Source: Bacillota bacterium (lineage in GTDB: Bacteria > Bacillota > Clostridia > Lachnospirales > Lachnospiraceae). From it: a stretch of DNA of 64,000 nt. The DNA lies in NCBI GenBank assembly GCA_023414875.1, contig JAEZMV010000012.1:1-64000 (forward strand), given 5' to 3'. Position 1 is the stretch's first letter, and every line of letters starts with the position of its first letter. Under the pieces are notes generated by a model. That model did no database searches. It saw only the letters and a list, made by a program, of their open reading frames with translations, and was not told the origin of the DNA. The position numbers and the translations under genes were made by a program. Positions 43,449 to 51,876 of the stretch are shown here, piece by piece.

Positions 43449-45425
43449 ATGCCCATAATCCAAGTACTGAATGAACCTACCATAAATCAAATTGCTGCTG
43501 GAGAAGTTGTTGAACGTCCCAGTGCTGTAGTGAAAGAGCTCATAGAAAATGCTATGGATTCCGGTGCAACTGCAATTACAGCCGAGATTAAAGAGGGTGG
43601 CTTAAGCTTTATCCGAATTACTGATAATGGCGCGGGAATGGCAAAGGAAGATATCCCTCTGGCATTTCTTCGTCATGCTACCAGTAAAATACGCACCGCA
43701 GAAGATCTATTATCCGTAACCAGTCTTGGTTTTCGTGGAGAAGCTTTATCCAGTATCGCCGCCGTGGCCCAGGTAGAGCTTATTACGAAAACTTCAACCG
43801 CTCTTAATGGCTTTCGATATATCATAGAAGGCGGAGAAGAAAAGTCTATGGAGGAGATCGGTTGTCCGGGCGGCACTACAATAATAGTCCGAAATCTTTT
43901 CTATAATACACCGGCTCGAAGAAAGTTCTTAAAATCAGCTATGACAGAAGCCGGATATATCAGTGATTTAATGGAACGACTTATGGTATCCCATCCGAGC
44001 GTTTCCTTTAAATTTATTATCAATAATCAAGTTAAGTTACAATCTTCCGGCAATAATAGCAGTAAAGACATTCTTTACCATGTATATGGTAGAGATATCA
44101 CAAAGGAGCTTTTACCGGTGGAATTCAAATCAGAGGAGATTAAAATAACCGGTTATATCGGAAAGCCAATGATAACCCGAGGAAACCGCAATTTTGAAAA
44201 CTATTTTATCAATGGTAGATATATAAAAAGTAATATCATAACGAAAGCAATTGAAGAGGCTTATAAGCCTTTTCTGATGCAACACAAATATCCCTTTACC
44301 TCTCTCTATTTTGAAATTGACCCATCTCAAATTGATGTTAATGTCCATCCACAGAAGCTTGAGATACGTTTAAAGAACAGTGAAGACGTGTATCAGCTGA
44401 CTCATTCTGTGCTTCGTAATATTTTATCCGGCAAGGAGATGATCCCCCGTGTTGTCTTAAATCCCCAAGTGGAAGAGAAAGAAGCTCCGATCAAGTTACC
44501 GGAACCTTTCGAGGAAAACCGTAGAAGACAATTTGAAGAACAGAATACTAAGATAGCCACTACCCAGGTTACAAATCCCAGATCAATAGGAAACGAAAAT
44601 CAGGTTAAGAGAGCACCTTTCATAGACAAAGTAGCAGAACATCCTGTGTATCAGGTAAAGGTGACTTCTAATAATAACGAGAATTCCATTCCTCAAACAA
44701 AGAATATTCAGCCCTCCTTAGAGAGCTCTGCATCTCAAGTAATGATAGAAGCTTTCGACTTGATGAAGCAACCAGAGCAGATGAATCTATTTCACGGATC
44801 TGAAATGGAAAAAGCCGTTCCTTTTCTATCAAAAAAAGCTTTGGAAGAGCATCGGATTATCGGTCAGGTATTTTCCACCTACTGGCTGGTGGAGTATAAA
44901 AAGGAGCTTTATATCATTGATCAGCATGCAGCTCATGAAAAGGTATTATATGAAAGAATTATGACAGCTGCCAAAGCGAAGACCTTTGAGTCTCAGCAAT
45001 TGCTACCCCCGATTGTTTTATCTCTTACCGTCAGAGAGCAGGAGGTCTTAAAGCAACAAGAGGCAGTTTTAAACAGTCTTGGTTATGAATTTGAACCCTT
45101 TGGAGGCAATGAATATTCCGTAAGAGCAGTACCGGCGGATTTATATAGTATATCAGAGAAGGATTTATTGCAGGAATTCATCGACGCCTTGGCGGAAGAG
45201 CATACAGCCGGTATCTCAAATTCCACTTCCTTGTTGGAGCGGGTTGCATCCCTATCCTGTAAAGCAGCCGTTAAAGCGAATCATACCTTTTCCACTGAAG
45301 AGGCTTCTGCCCTGATTAAGGAACTGTTAACACTGGATAATCCTTATCATTGCCCCCATGGCCGTCCGGTGATTATATCCATGAGTCAGTATGAGCTGGA
45401 GAGGAAATTCAAACGAATTTTGTAA
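43449..45425 (+). CDS. mutL: DNA mismatch repair protein MutL (endonuclease type)
   Basis: Matchmaker ATPase and nicking endonuclease, 658 residues. GHKL ATPase with VVKELIENAMDSGA, TDNGAGM, GFRGEALSSI; a low-complexity linker (about 340-450); and a C-terminal domain with the metal-binding motif DQHAAHEKVLYE plus SCKAAVKANH and CPHGRP. These endonuclease motifs are found in species without MutH, consistent with a Firmicute. GGAGGA ribosome binding site 5 bp before the ATG. Confidence 0.97.
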   Translation: MPIIQVLNEPTINQIAAGEVVERPSAVVKELIENAMDSGATAITAEIKEGGLSFIRITDNGAGMAKEDIPLAFLRHATSKIRTAEDLLSVTSLGFRGEALSSIAAVAQVELITKTSTALNGFRYIIEGGEEKSMEEIGCPGGTTIIVRNLFYNTPARRKFLKSAMTEAGYISDLMERLMVSHPSVSFKFIINNQVKLQSSGNNSSKDILYHVYGRDITKELLPVEFKSEEIKITGYIGKPMITRGNRNFENYFINGRYIKSNIITKAIEEAYKPFLMQHKYPFTSLYFEIDPSQIDVNVHPQKLEIRLKNSEDVYQLTHSVLRNILSGKEMIPRVVLNPQVEEKEAPIKLPEPFEENRRRQFEEQNTKIATTQVTNPRSIGNENQVKRAPFIDKVAEHPVYQVKVTSNNNENSIPQTKNIQPSLESSASQVMIEAFDLMKQPEQMNLFHGSEMEKAVPFLSKKALEEHRIIGQVFSTYWLVEYKKELYIIDQHAAHEKVLYERIMTAAKAKTFESQQLLPPIVLSLTVREQEVLKQQEAVLNSLGYEFEPFGGNEYSVRAVPADLYSISEKDLLQEFIDALAEEHTAGISNSTSLLERVASLSCKAAVKANHTFSTEEASALIKELLTLDNPYHCPHGRPVIISMSQYELERKFKRIL

Positions 45426-45438
45426 TTGTGAGGTAACT

Positions 45439-46383
45439 ATGAAGAAAAATCCGTTAATAATACTGACAGGTCCAACCTCAGTCGGAAAAACAGCACTGTC
45501 CATTGCACTAGCTAAAGCTGTGAATGGAGAAATAATTTCAGCCGATTCCATGCAGGTCTATAGGCATATGGATATCGGGACTGCAAAGATAACTCCCGAG
45601 GAGATGGACGGTGTGCCTCATTACCTGATTGACGAGTTTGATCCGGATGAGGAATTTAATGTAGTCACATTTCAACAACTGTCAAAAGCCTATATGCAAC
45701 AAATCTATTCCCGAAATAAGATACCGATTCTCGTTGGTGGTACCGGTTTCTATATTCAAGCTGTTCTTTATGATATTAATTTTACCGAAAATGAAACGGA
45801 TAACTCCTACCGTACCGAATTAGAACAGCTGCTAGAGGAACGAGGAGCCGATTATCTTCATGATTTACTAAAAAAGGCTGACCCGAACAGTGCCGAAGCT
45901 ATTCATCCGAATAATAGCAAGCGTGTGATTCGGGCTCTGGAGTATATTAAAGTAACCGGGGATAAGATTTCAGAGCATAACAAAGAACAGCGAAGTAAGG
46001 AATCCCCATATAATTTCTGCTACTTTGTACTGAATATAGACCGCGCTAAATTATATGAAACAATTAATCAACGGGTCGATCTTATGCTAAAGCACGGTTT
46101 ACTTGAGGAAGTTAAAAAACTAGTCGATCTTGGTTACACCGGTGAGCTGGTTTCCATGCAGGGACTTGGCTATAAAGAGCTGCTGGAATATATAAAGGGA
46201 ACCTATACGCTGGAGGAAGCGATCGATATCCTAAAACGGGATACCAGACATTTTGCAAAGCGGCAGCTTACCTGGTTTAGGCGGGAGAAGGATGTTATCT
46301 GGGTTGATAAAGATTTATTTCTATCGGATGTAGAGATATTAGATTACTTGAAAAATAGGCTGAAAGAGAAGGATATCATCTAA
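45439..46383 (+). CDS. miaA: tRNA dimethylallyltransferase MiaA
   Basis: Adds a dimethylallyl group to A37 of tRNAs reading UNN codons, 314 residues. P-loop GPTSVGKTALSIALA, SADSMQVYRHMDIGTAK, GGTGFYIQAVLY, and the C-terminal GLGYKELLEYI and RRDTRHFAKRQLTWFRRE-type region. The ATG at 45439 has GAGGT upstream and lies 13 bp after mutL; the frame is open upstream inside mutL but not conserved. In many bacteria hfq follows miaA; it is absent here. Confidence 0.97.
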   Translation: MKKNPLIILTGPTSVGKTALSIALAKAVNGEIISADSMQVYRHMDIGTAKITPEEMDGVPHYLIDEFDPDEEFNVVTFQQLSKAYMQQIYSRNKIPILVGGTGFYIQAVLYDINFTENETDNSYRTELEQLLEERGADYLHDLLKKADPNSAEAIHPNNSKRVIRALEYIKVTGDKISEHNKEQRSKESPYNFCYFVLNIDRAKLYETINQRVDLMLKHGLLEEVKKLVDLGYTGELVSMQGLGYKELLEYIKGTYTLEEAIDILKRDTRHFAKRQLTWFRREKDVIWVDKDLFLSDVEILDYLKNRLKEKDII

Positions 46384-46723
46384 AAATGAATAAAAGTAAT
46401 ATAAATCTCGATTAAACATTACATTTTCATAGGTTATAATATGATTCACATATAAATAATTACATGATTATTTTTGATATAAATACTGCTTTTATATATA
46501 TATGAAAAAATGACACTGATAGGTGAAATATTTCTTTTATATTTGTATAAATCTAAATTAATGTAAGCTTGATTAGGGTGTAAAAAGTCTACGTTACACT
46601 TCATAAGATGAAAATGTATATACCTACATTTTCATCCCCATAGTCTAATAAGACTCTTTACACACTCTAATCAAGTACTCATAATATAATTATGTAAACC
46701 AAACCATTTAGGAGGAAAAGTAA
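46384..46723. other. intergenic region with a large nested hairpin, no gene
   Basis: AT-rich. A weak promoter-like pair TTGATA (46474-46479) and TATATA (46497-46502, 17-bp spacer) precedes a 108-bp nested inverted repeat (separate entry). No coding frame is supported. Confidence 0.55.
46568..46675. repeat. 108-bp nested inverted repeat
   Basis: CTTGATTAG (46568-46576) pairs exactly with CTAATCAAG (46667-46675); GTGTAAAAAGTCT then pairs with AGACTCTTTACAC with one mismatch; the centre GATGAAAATGTA (46607-46618) pairs exactly with TACATTTTCATC (46625-46636). Could be an RNA leader, an unusual terminator or a remnant of a miniature element. Confidence 0.65.
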
Positions 46724-48013
46724 TTGCAACAGTCAGAGTTATACGATGTATACCAATCCCTCGGAATTGATCCGAAGGTTCTTGCCTTTTGTTCCAATAC
46801 AGAGAATAAATTATTAGAGCGTTTTCATACCATTGACAAGGTTGCTGAATTGAATCAGATGAAGGTATTAAAGGCGATGCAAGATAACAGGTTGAGTGAT
46901 GTTCATTTTTCTGCAACCACCGGCTATGGTTATAATGATATCGGAAGAGATACCCTGGAGAAGGTGTATGCAGATGTTTTCCAAGCAGAAGATGCTCTGG
47001 TAAGACCTCAATTAATCAGTGGTACCCATGCGCTTACCGTGGCATTATCCGGAAACCTAAGACCCGGAGACGAAATCCTATCACCGGTCGGTAAGCCTTA
47101 TGATACCTTAGAGGGAGTCATCGGGATTACACCAACCAAAGGCTCCTTAGCTGAGTTCGGAATAACCTATTCTCAAGTTGAGTTATTGCCGGATGGCAGC
47201 TTTGACTGGGAAGGCATAAAGTCCGCTATTAAGAGTAATACAAAACTTATTACCATTCAGCGGTCCAAGGGCTATGCTAGCCGTCCTACCTTATCTGTTC
47301 ATCAGATAGGCGAATTAATCTGTTTTGTAAAGAATCTGAAACCAGACCTAATCTGTATGGTGGACAATTGCTATGGAGAATTTGTTGAAACCATGGAGCC
47401 TACTCAGGTAGGTGCGGATCTTTGTGTCGGCTCCTTAATTAAGAATCCCGGCGGCGGATTGGCCCCGATTGGCGGTTATATTGTAGGAAAGAGAGAATAT
47501 GTTGAAAATGCAGCATATCGATTAACCGCACCGGGACTGGGTAAAGAGGTAGGCGCTACCTTAGGGTTAAATTCTTCTCTTTTCCAAGGCTTATTCTTGG
47601 CTCCGCAGGTTGTATCAGGCGCATTAAAGGGCGCTATCTATGCAGCTAATATCTATGAAAGCTTAGGCTATGGTGTGAAACCAAATGGCACTGAGAACCG
47701 GTTTGATATTATCCAGGCTGTCACTTTAAACTGTGCGGAGGCAGTGATTGCCTTCTGTAAAGGTATTCAAGCCGCAGCCCCCGTAGACTGTTATGTAACA
47801 CCGGAGCCCTGGGCAATGCCAGGTTATAATTGTGATGTAATTATGGCTGCGGGTGCATTTGTTCAGGGTTCCTCCATTGAATTATCTGCAGATGCTCCGA
47901 TCAAGCCCCCTTACACAGTATTCTTCCAAGGCGGTCTAACCTGGTACCATGCAAAATTTGGTATTATGATGTCTCTTCAAAAACTATTGGATGCAGGTAT
48001 CATCAAGCTATAA
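46724..48013 (+). CDS. methionine gamma-lyase family PLP protein (YnbB / aluminium-resistance family)
   Basis: PLP-dependent enzyme of fold type I, Cys/Met metabolism superfamily, 429 residues. It belongs to the YnbB family often labelled aluminium resistance protein; the reaction is not established. Seen: HFSATTGYGYNDIGRDTLE, the cofactor site ALVRPQLISGTHAL, MVDNCYGEFVE, and the Schiff-base Lys240 in SLIKNPGGGLAPIGGYI. TTG start, 8 bp after GGAGG. It follows miaA after a large hairpin. Confidence 0.88.
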   Translation: MQQSELYDVYQSLGIDPKVLAFCSNTENKLLERFHTIDKVAELNQMKVLKAMQDNRLSDVHFSATTGYGYNDIGRDTLEKVYADVFQAEDALVRPQLISGTHALTVALSGNLRPGDEILSPVGKPYDTLEGVIGITPTKGSLAEFGITYSQVELLPDGSFDWEGIKSAIKSNTKLITIQRSKGYASRPTLSVHQIGELICFVKNLKPDLICMVDNCYGEFVETMEPTQVGADLCVGSLIKNPGGGLAPIGGYIVGKREYVENAAYRLTAPGLGKEVGATLGLNSSLFQGLFLAPQVVSGALKGAIYAANIYESLGYGVKPNGTENRFDIIQAVTLNCAEAVIAFCKGIQAAAPVDCYVTPEPWAMPGYNCDVIMAAGAFVQGSSIELSADAPIKPPYTVFFQGGLTWYHAKFGIMMSLQKLLDAGIIKL

Positions 48014-48178
48014 TGTAAACTTTCATTAGTTAGCCTTCCACTAATTGTTAGTTTCAAGTATACAAACTTCAGCTCTTATGATAAAATATTATTTGATTAT
48101 GAGACAAGTTTCATCACTTCAGTCACGTCTCAAGCTTCATATGATTACCGGAATTCTCCGGGAAGGGGGTAATATACA

Positions 48179-48463
48179 ATGGCAAGAGCTTCGAAATCCT
48201 TTGCCAAAAATAACTGGGCTCTTTTTTTATTAATTTTACTTGGTATCGTTGTAGGTAGTTTTATCGGACACTTAACCAAGGAGATTAAGTATTTAAAATG
48301 GTTATATTATGGAATTGAATTTGCCATCGGAGATCCAAAGAAGAATAATATTGTCACCCTAAATTTAGGAGTTATTGTATTACAGTTCGGACTCCTAATT
48401 AAAATTACGATAGGAAGTGTAATCGGAGCAATCGCATCCGTTTTCATTTATAAAAAACTATAA
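48179..48463 (+). CDS. DUF4321 small membrane protein
   Basis: Protein of 94 residues with two membrane helices (about 12-30, NWALFLLILLGIVVGSFIG, and about 62-88), recognised as DUF4321 from its N-terminal pattern and its place before radC in clostridia. Function unknown. AAGGGGG ribosome binding site 10 bp before the ATG. The next gene is radC, whose leader has the tandem repeats. Confidence 0.8.
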   Translation: MARASKSFAKNNWALFLLILLGIVVGSFIGHLTKEIKYLKWLYYGIEFAIGDPKKNNIVTLNLGVIVLQFGLLIKITIGSVIGAIASVFIYKKL

Positions 48464-48505
48464 TAAATTCAGCATTATCCAACTGATTTCTTGGAGAGAG
48501 AAATA

Positions 48506-48593
48506 AGGAGGAATAATCCTCCTAAAAATCAGGAGGCGAAATCCTCCTACAAATCAGGAGGCGAAATCCTCCTAAAAATCAGGAGGATTGAAT
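48506..48593 (+). repeat. 25-bp tandem repeats of Shine-Dalgarno and its complement before radC
   Basis: Three contiguous 25-bp units (48506-48530, 48531-48555, 48556-48580) of the form AGGAGG-N6-CCTCCT-N7, then a fourth AGGAGG at 48581-48586, the real radC ribosome binding site 7 bp before its ATG. Units 2 and 3 differ by one base; unit 1 differs in its loop. Each unit can fold as a 6-bp hairpin, and each CCTCCT can instead pair with the next AGGAGG. Confidence 0.9.
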
Positions 48594-49292
48594 ATGAAAG
48601 AAACCTATTTATCAGTGAAGGAATTACCCATTTCCGAGCGCCCTTATGAAAAATGCGAACAGTATGGTGCAGGAACACTATCCGATGCTGAGCTTTTGGC
48701 AGTCATTTTAAGGACGGGGACTAAGCACCAAAGAGTAATTGATTTGGCAGTAAATATACTTATGCATTGTACTGCACACCCGGGTTTAAAAGGTCTTAAT
48801 TATCTTACCATGAAGGAACTAATGAACATCAAAGGTGTTGGACGTGTAAAAGCAATAGAACTTCTTTGTCTTACTGAAATCACAAAACGCATGGCGAAGG
48901 AAATACACCGTGATAATTTACGTCTGGTAACTCCACAAAGTGTCGCAGACTATTACATGCAAGATATGAGACATCTTACTACAGAACAGGTAGTGCTCCT
49001 TATGTTGGATACGAAGAACAAATTAATCAAGGATATGATTATTTCGGAAGGGACCGTAAATACTTCCATTATGCCTACCAGAGAGATATTTGTTCATGCT
49101 TTAAAGCAGGAAGCGGTGAATATCATTCTGTTACATAATCATCCCAGCGGCGATCCCTCCCCCAGTACAGAAGATATCCGTGTTTCAAAAAGAGTCTCAG
49201 AAGCCGGTAATTTAGTTGGTATTACACTTATGGATCATATTATTATTGGCGATAATAGATATATCAGCTTAAAAGAGCAGGGATTAGTTTGA
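48594..49292 (+). CDS. radC: RadC family JAB-domain protein
   Basis: JAB/MPN metalloprotease-fold protein of 232 residues; despite the name, a DNA-repair role is not supported by genetics elsewhere. N-terminal helix-hairpin-helix (MNIKGVGRVKAIELL) and JAB motif LLHNHPSGDPSPSTEDI with the zinc-binding His-His-Asp set. I use the ATG at 48594 rather than the in-frame TTG at 48588 because AGGAGG at 48581-48586 is well spaced only for the ATG. First gene of the mreBCD cluster, as in Bacillus. Confidence 0.95.
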   Translation: MKETYLSVKELPISERPYEKCEQYGAGTLSDAELLAVILRTGTKHQRVIDLAVNILMHCTAHPGLKGLNYLTMKELMNIKGVGRVKAIELLCLTEITKRMAKEIHRDNLRLVTPQSVADYYMQDMRHLTTEQVVLLMLDTKNKLIKDMIISEGTVNTSIMPTREIFVHALKQEAVNIILLHNHPSGDPSPSTEDIRVSKRVSEAGNLVGITLMDHIIIGDNRYISLKEQGLV

Positions 49293-49360
49293 ATATCATA
49301 TCGCATAACTACAGATAAAAAAGACTACTTAAGTGATTTATATAGGAGGTAACAAGCATT

Positions 49361-50383
49361 ATGGCTTCGAAAGCATTTGGAATAGATTTTGGTACAAGTA
49401 CGATTAAGATATACAAAAAGGGACAAGGGATTGTACTAGATGAACGTAATATCATTGCAATTTCGGACCGCAAGAATGTAATTGCCAGTGGAAATGATGC
49501 TTTTGATATGTATGAAAAAGCACCTTCAAATATTGCGGTAACTTACCCGGTCAGAAACGGTGTCATTGCGGATGTAGCGAATATGATGGCATTGCTTCGT
49601 CACTTCATGATGCGTATTAGTGGGACAAAGCATCTTGGAGCAGCCGATTATATCGTTGCAACACCGACTGATATTACTGAGGTTGAGCGCCGCTCCTTCT
49701 ATGATTTGATTGCAAGCTCCTCTTTAAAGGTAGGACGCATTAAAATCGTAGAAAAACCGATCGCTGATGCTGTTGGTGCCGGACTTGATATTATGACCGC
49801 CAGGGGTGTCATGATAGTAGATATTGGAGCTGATACTACCGAGGTATCCATTCTTTCTCTCGGCGGTATCGTATTAAGCAAGCTGATTCCCGTTGGTGGA
49901 AACCGTCTGGATGAATCAATTAAGAGTATTGTTAAGAGAAAATACAATCTCTACATTGGTGATAAAACAGCTGAAAATATTAAGAAAAAACTAGCTTGTG
50001 CATTTGCAAACTTAGAGGGTTCTGCGAAGGTATACGGAAGAGATGTAGTCACCGGCCTTCCCAGAGAGATGGAGATAAAATCCACTGATGTATATGAAGC
50101 AATCTCAGAATATATGTATTCCATCATTGATGCAATCAAGATTATTCTGGAGCGTACTCCACCGGAAATATCCTCAGACATCATTGACAGCGGTATTTAT
50201 ATTACAGGTGGATCAGCTAAAATTTTTGCTCTGGATGAGTTAATGCAAAAAGAAACTGATTTGAAGATTAATATCTGCCCTGATTCTTCTAATACGGTTG
50301 TAAACGGTCTTGGAAAAATCATGGAAGATCATAAGCTAACATCGCTCGCTGACTCACTCAGACCTAAAACCCTTGTAAATTAA
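49361..50383 (+). CDS. mreB: rod shape-determining protein MreB
   Basis: Bacterial actin that directs lateral wall synthesis, 340 residues. Actin-fold motifs: phosphate 1 GIDFGTSTIKIY, GVMIVDIGADTTEVSIL (phosphate 2), and the adenosine motif IYITGGSAKIFALDE. The N-terminus and R-rich C-terminus are of normal length. AGGAGGT ribosome binding site. Start of mreB-mreC-mreD-PBP2, which together with the downstream rodA form the elongasome. Confidence 0.96.
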   Translation: MASKAFGIDFGTSTIKIYKKGQGIVLDERNIIAISDRKNVIASGNDAFDMYEKAPSNIAVTYPVRNGVIADVANMMALLRHFMMRISGTKHLGAADYIVATPTDITEVERRSFYDLIASSSLKVGRIKIVEKPIADAVGAGLDIMTARGVMIVDIGADTTEVSILSLGGIVLSKLIPVGGNRLDESIKSIVKRKYNLYIGDKTAENIKKKLACAFANLEGSAKVYGRDVVTGLPREMEIKSTDVYEAISEYMYSIIDAIKIILERTPPEISSDIIDSGIYITGGSAKIFALDELMQKETDLKINICPDSSNTVVNGLGKIMEDHKLTSLADSLRPKTLVN

Positions 50384-50492
50384 CTTAATTCGCTTATCGA
50401 AAGTCATCGTTCAAAATCAATACCTGTAAGAAAAATTCATTTAAATACTTATCACACGTTATATATTACTGTATTAATTATGGAGAAAAAAT

Positions 50493-51344
50493 ATGAGACG
50501 CAGGACAAAATTAAATATAAATCCAAAGCATGCTTTAATTGCATGTGTTGTATTTTGTATCGGATTGATTATATTTTCCTTCCGGTACGGTGAAAAGCTT
50601 GCACCGGTAAAAGAGGCGATCGGTTCGGTCGTTACTCCGATGCAGCGGGGGGTGAATTCGGTGGGTACCTTCATTTCCGAAAAACTTGATAAATTTAAGA
50701 ATATTAATGACCTGCTGGACGAAAACAAAACCTTGAAGGACCAAGTTAATTCATTATCCTTACAGAATAAGCTTCTTCTTCAAGAAAAATATGAAGCTGA
50801 TGAGCTGCGTGAGCTTTATGAGCTAAACCAGAAATACCTGGATTATCCTATGGTTGCAGCCCGTGTTATCAGTAAGGATACCAATAATTGGTATAATATC
50901 TTTACCATCGATAAGGGCAGTCGAGACGGATTTCAAAAAAATATGAATGTACTTGCAGGTAACGGTCTGGCTGGAATAATTATCGAAGTACATTATAATT
51001 ACTCCAAGGTAAGATCCATCATTGATGATAACAGCGGAGTCGGCGGAATGTTTCAAAACACTCTGGATACCTGTATTGTAAAAGGTGATTTAGAACTAAT
51101 GGATGATGGAAAAATCCGCGTTGAAAAAATAAATGTAGATGCTGCTATAAGCGACGGTTATGAAGTTGTAACCTCACATATCAGTCCTAATTTCCTACAG
51201 GGTATTCTGATAGGATATGTAAGTGATATAAAGCTGGACGCGAGTAATATGTCAAAGACAGCTTATTTAACCCCTGTGGTTGACTTTGAACATTTGGAAG
51301 AGGTATTAGTTATTACAAAATTGAAAGAGCCACTGATAGACTAA
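50493..51344 (+). CDS. mreC: rod shape-determining protein MreC
   Basis: Bitopic elongasome protein that activates PBP2, 283 residues. Cytoplasmic start MRRRTKLNINPKHAL, one helix (about 14-31), a coiled coil (about 58-110, LDKFKNINDLLDENKTLKDQ), then the beta-barrel domain with VISKDTNNWYNIFTIDKGSRDG and NGLAGIIIEVHYNYSKV. GGAGAAA ribosome binding site. Between mreB and mreD. Confidence 0.95.
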   Translation: MRRRTKLNINPKHALIACVVFCIGLIIFSFRYGEKLAPVKEAIGSVVTPMQRGVNSVGTFISEKLDKFKNINDLLDENKTLKDQVNSLSLQNKLLLQEKYEADELRELYELNQKYLDYPMVAARVISKDTNNWYNIFTIDKGSRDGFQKNMNVLAGNGLAGIIIEVHYNYSKVRSIIDDNSGVGGMFQNTLDTCIVKGDLELMDDGKIRVEKINVDAAISDGYEVVTSHISPNFLQGILIGYVSDIKLDASNMSKTAYLTPVVDFEHLEEVLVITKLKEPLID

Positions 51345-51364
51345 GAAAAAGTGTAGGTATTTAT

Positions 51365-51874
51365 GTGAAACGATTAATTGTCTATATTCTGGAAATATTA
51401 ATATGTTTTGTTCTGCAAAGCTCCATGTTTCATTACATTCAGCTTGCTGGTATCATGCCGAACTTACTGCTGATTCTTGTTGTTTCGTATGCATATATGC
51501 GTGGACGGATGACCGGACTTATGCTTGGATTGTTTTGCGGACTCCTGGTTGATTTCATGTATGGCAGTTATGTCATTGGTTTATATGCATTACTATACAT
51601 GCTAATCGGATATTTTATCGGATATACGAATAAAGTATATTCCAGTGACGACTATACATTACCTATCATATTCATAGCAGTGAGTGATTTTGTATACGGA
51701 TTTTTTTATTATGTATTTGAGTTTTTACTGAGAGGCCGACTAAATTTTCCATTTTATTTAAGGAGATTAATAATACCTGAAATCATATATACGGTTGCCG
51801 TCTCAATCTTTTTATATAAACTATTACATATGATCAATAAACGACTTGATCATAATTCTGATGAGGGGGTATAA
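51365..51874 (+). CDS. mreD: rod shape-determining protein MreD
   Basis: Polytopic membrane partner of MreC, 169 residues with about five helices; MPNLLLILVVSYAYMRGRMTG and GLFCGLLVDFMYG are family-typical. GTG start with a weak ribosome binding site, probably coupled to mreC 20 bp upstream. Its stop is 2 bp before the PBP2 start. Confidence 0.92.
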   Translation: MKRLIVYILEILICFVLQSSMFHYIQLAGIMPNLLLILVVSYAYMRGRMTGLMLGLFCGLLVDFMYGSYVIGLYALLYMLIGYFIGYTNKVYSSDDYTLPIIFIAVSDFVYGFFYYVFEFLLRGRLNFPFYLRRLIIPEIIYTVAVSIFLYKLLHMINKRLDHNSDEGV

Positions 51875-51876
51875 GA

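Noticed and set aside
48506..48593. Repeat array before radC as a CRISPR
   Set aside because: The 25-bp units are directly contiguous with no variable spacers, and no cas genes are present.
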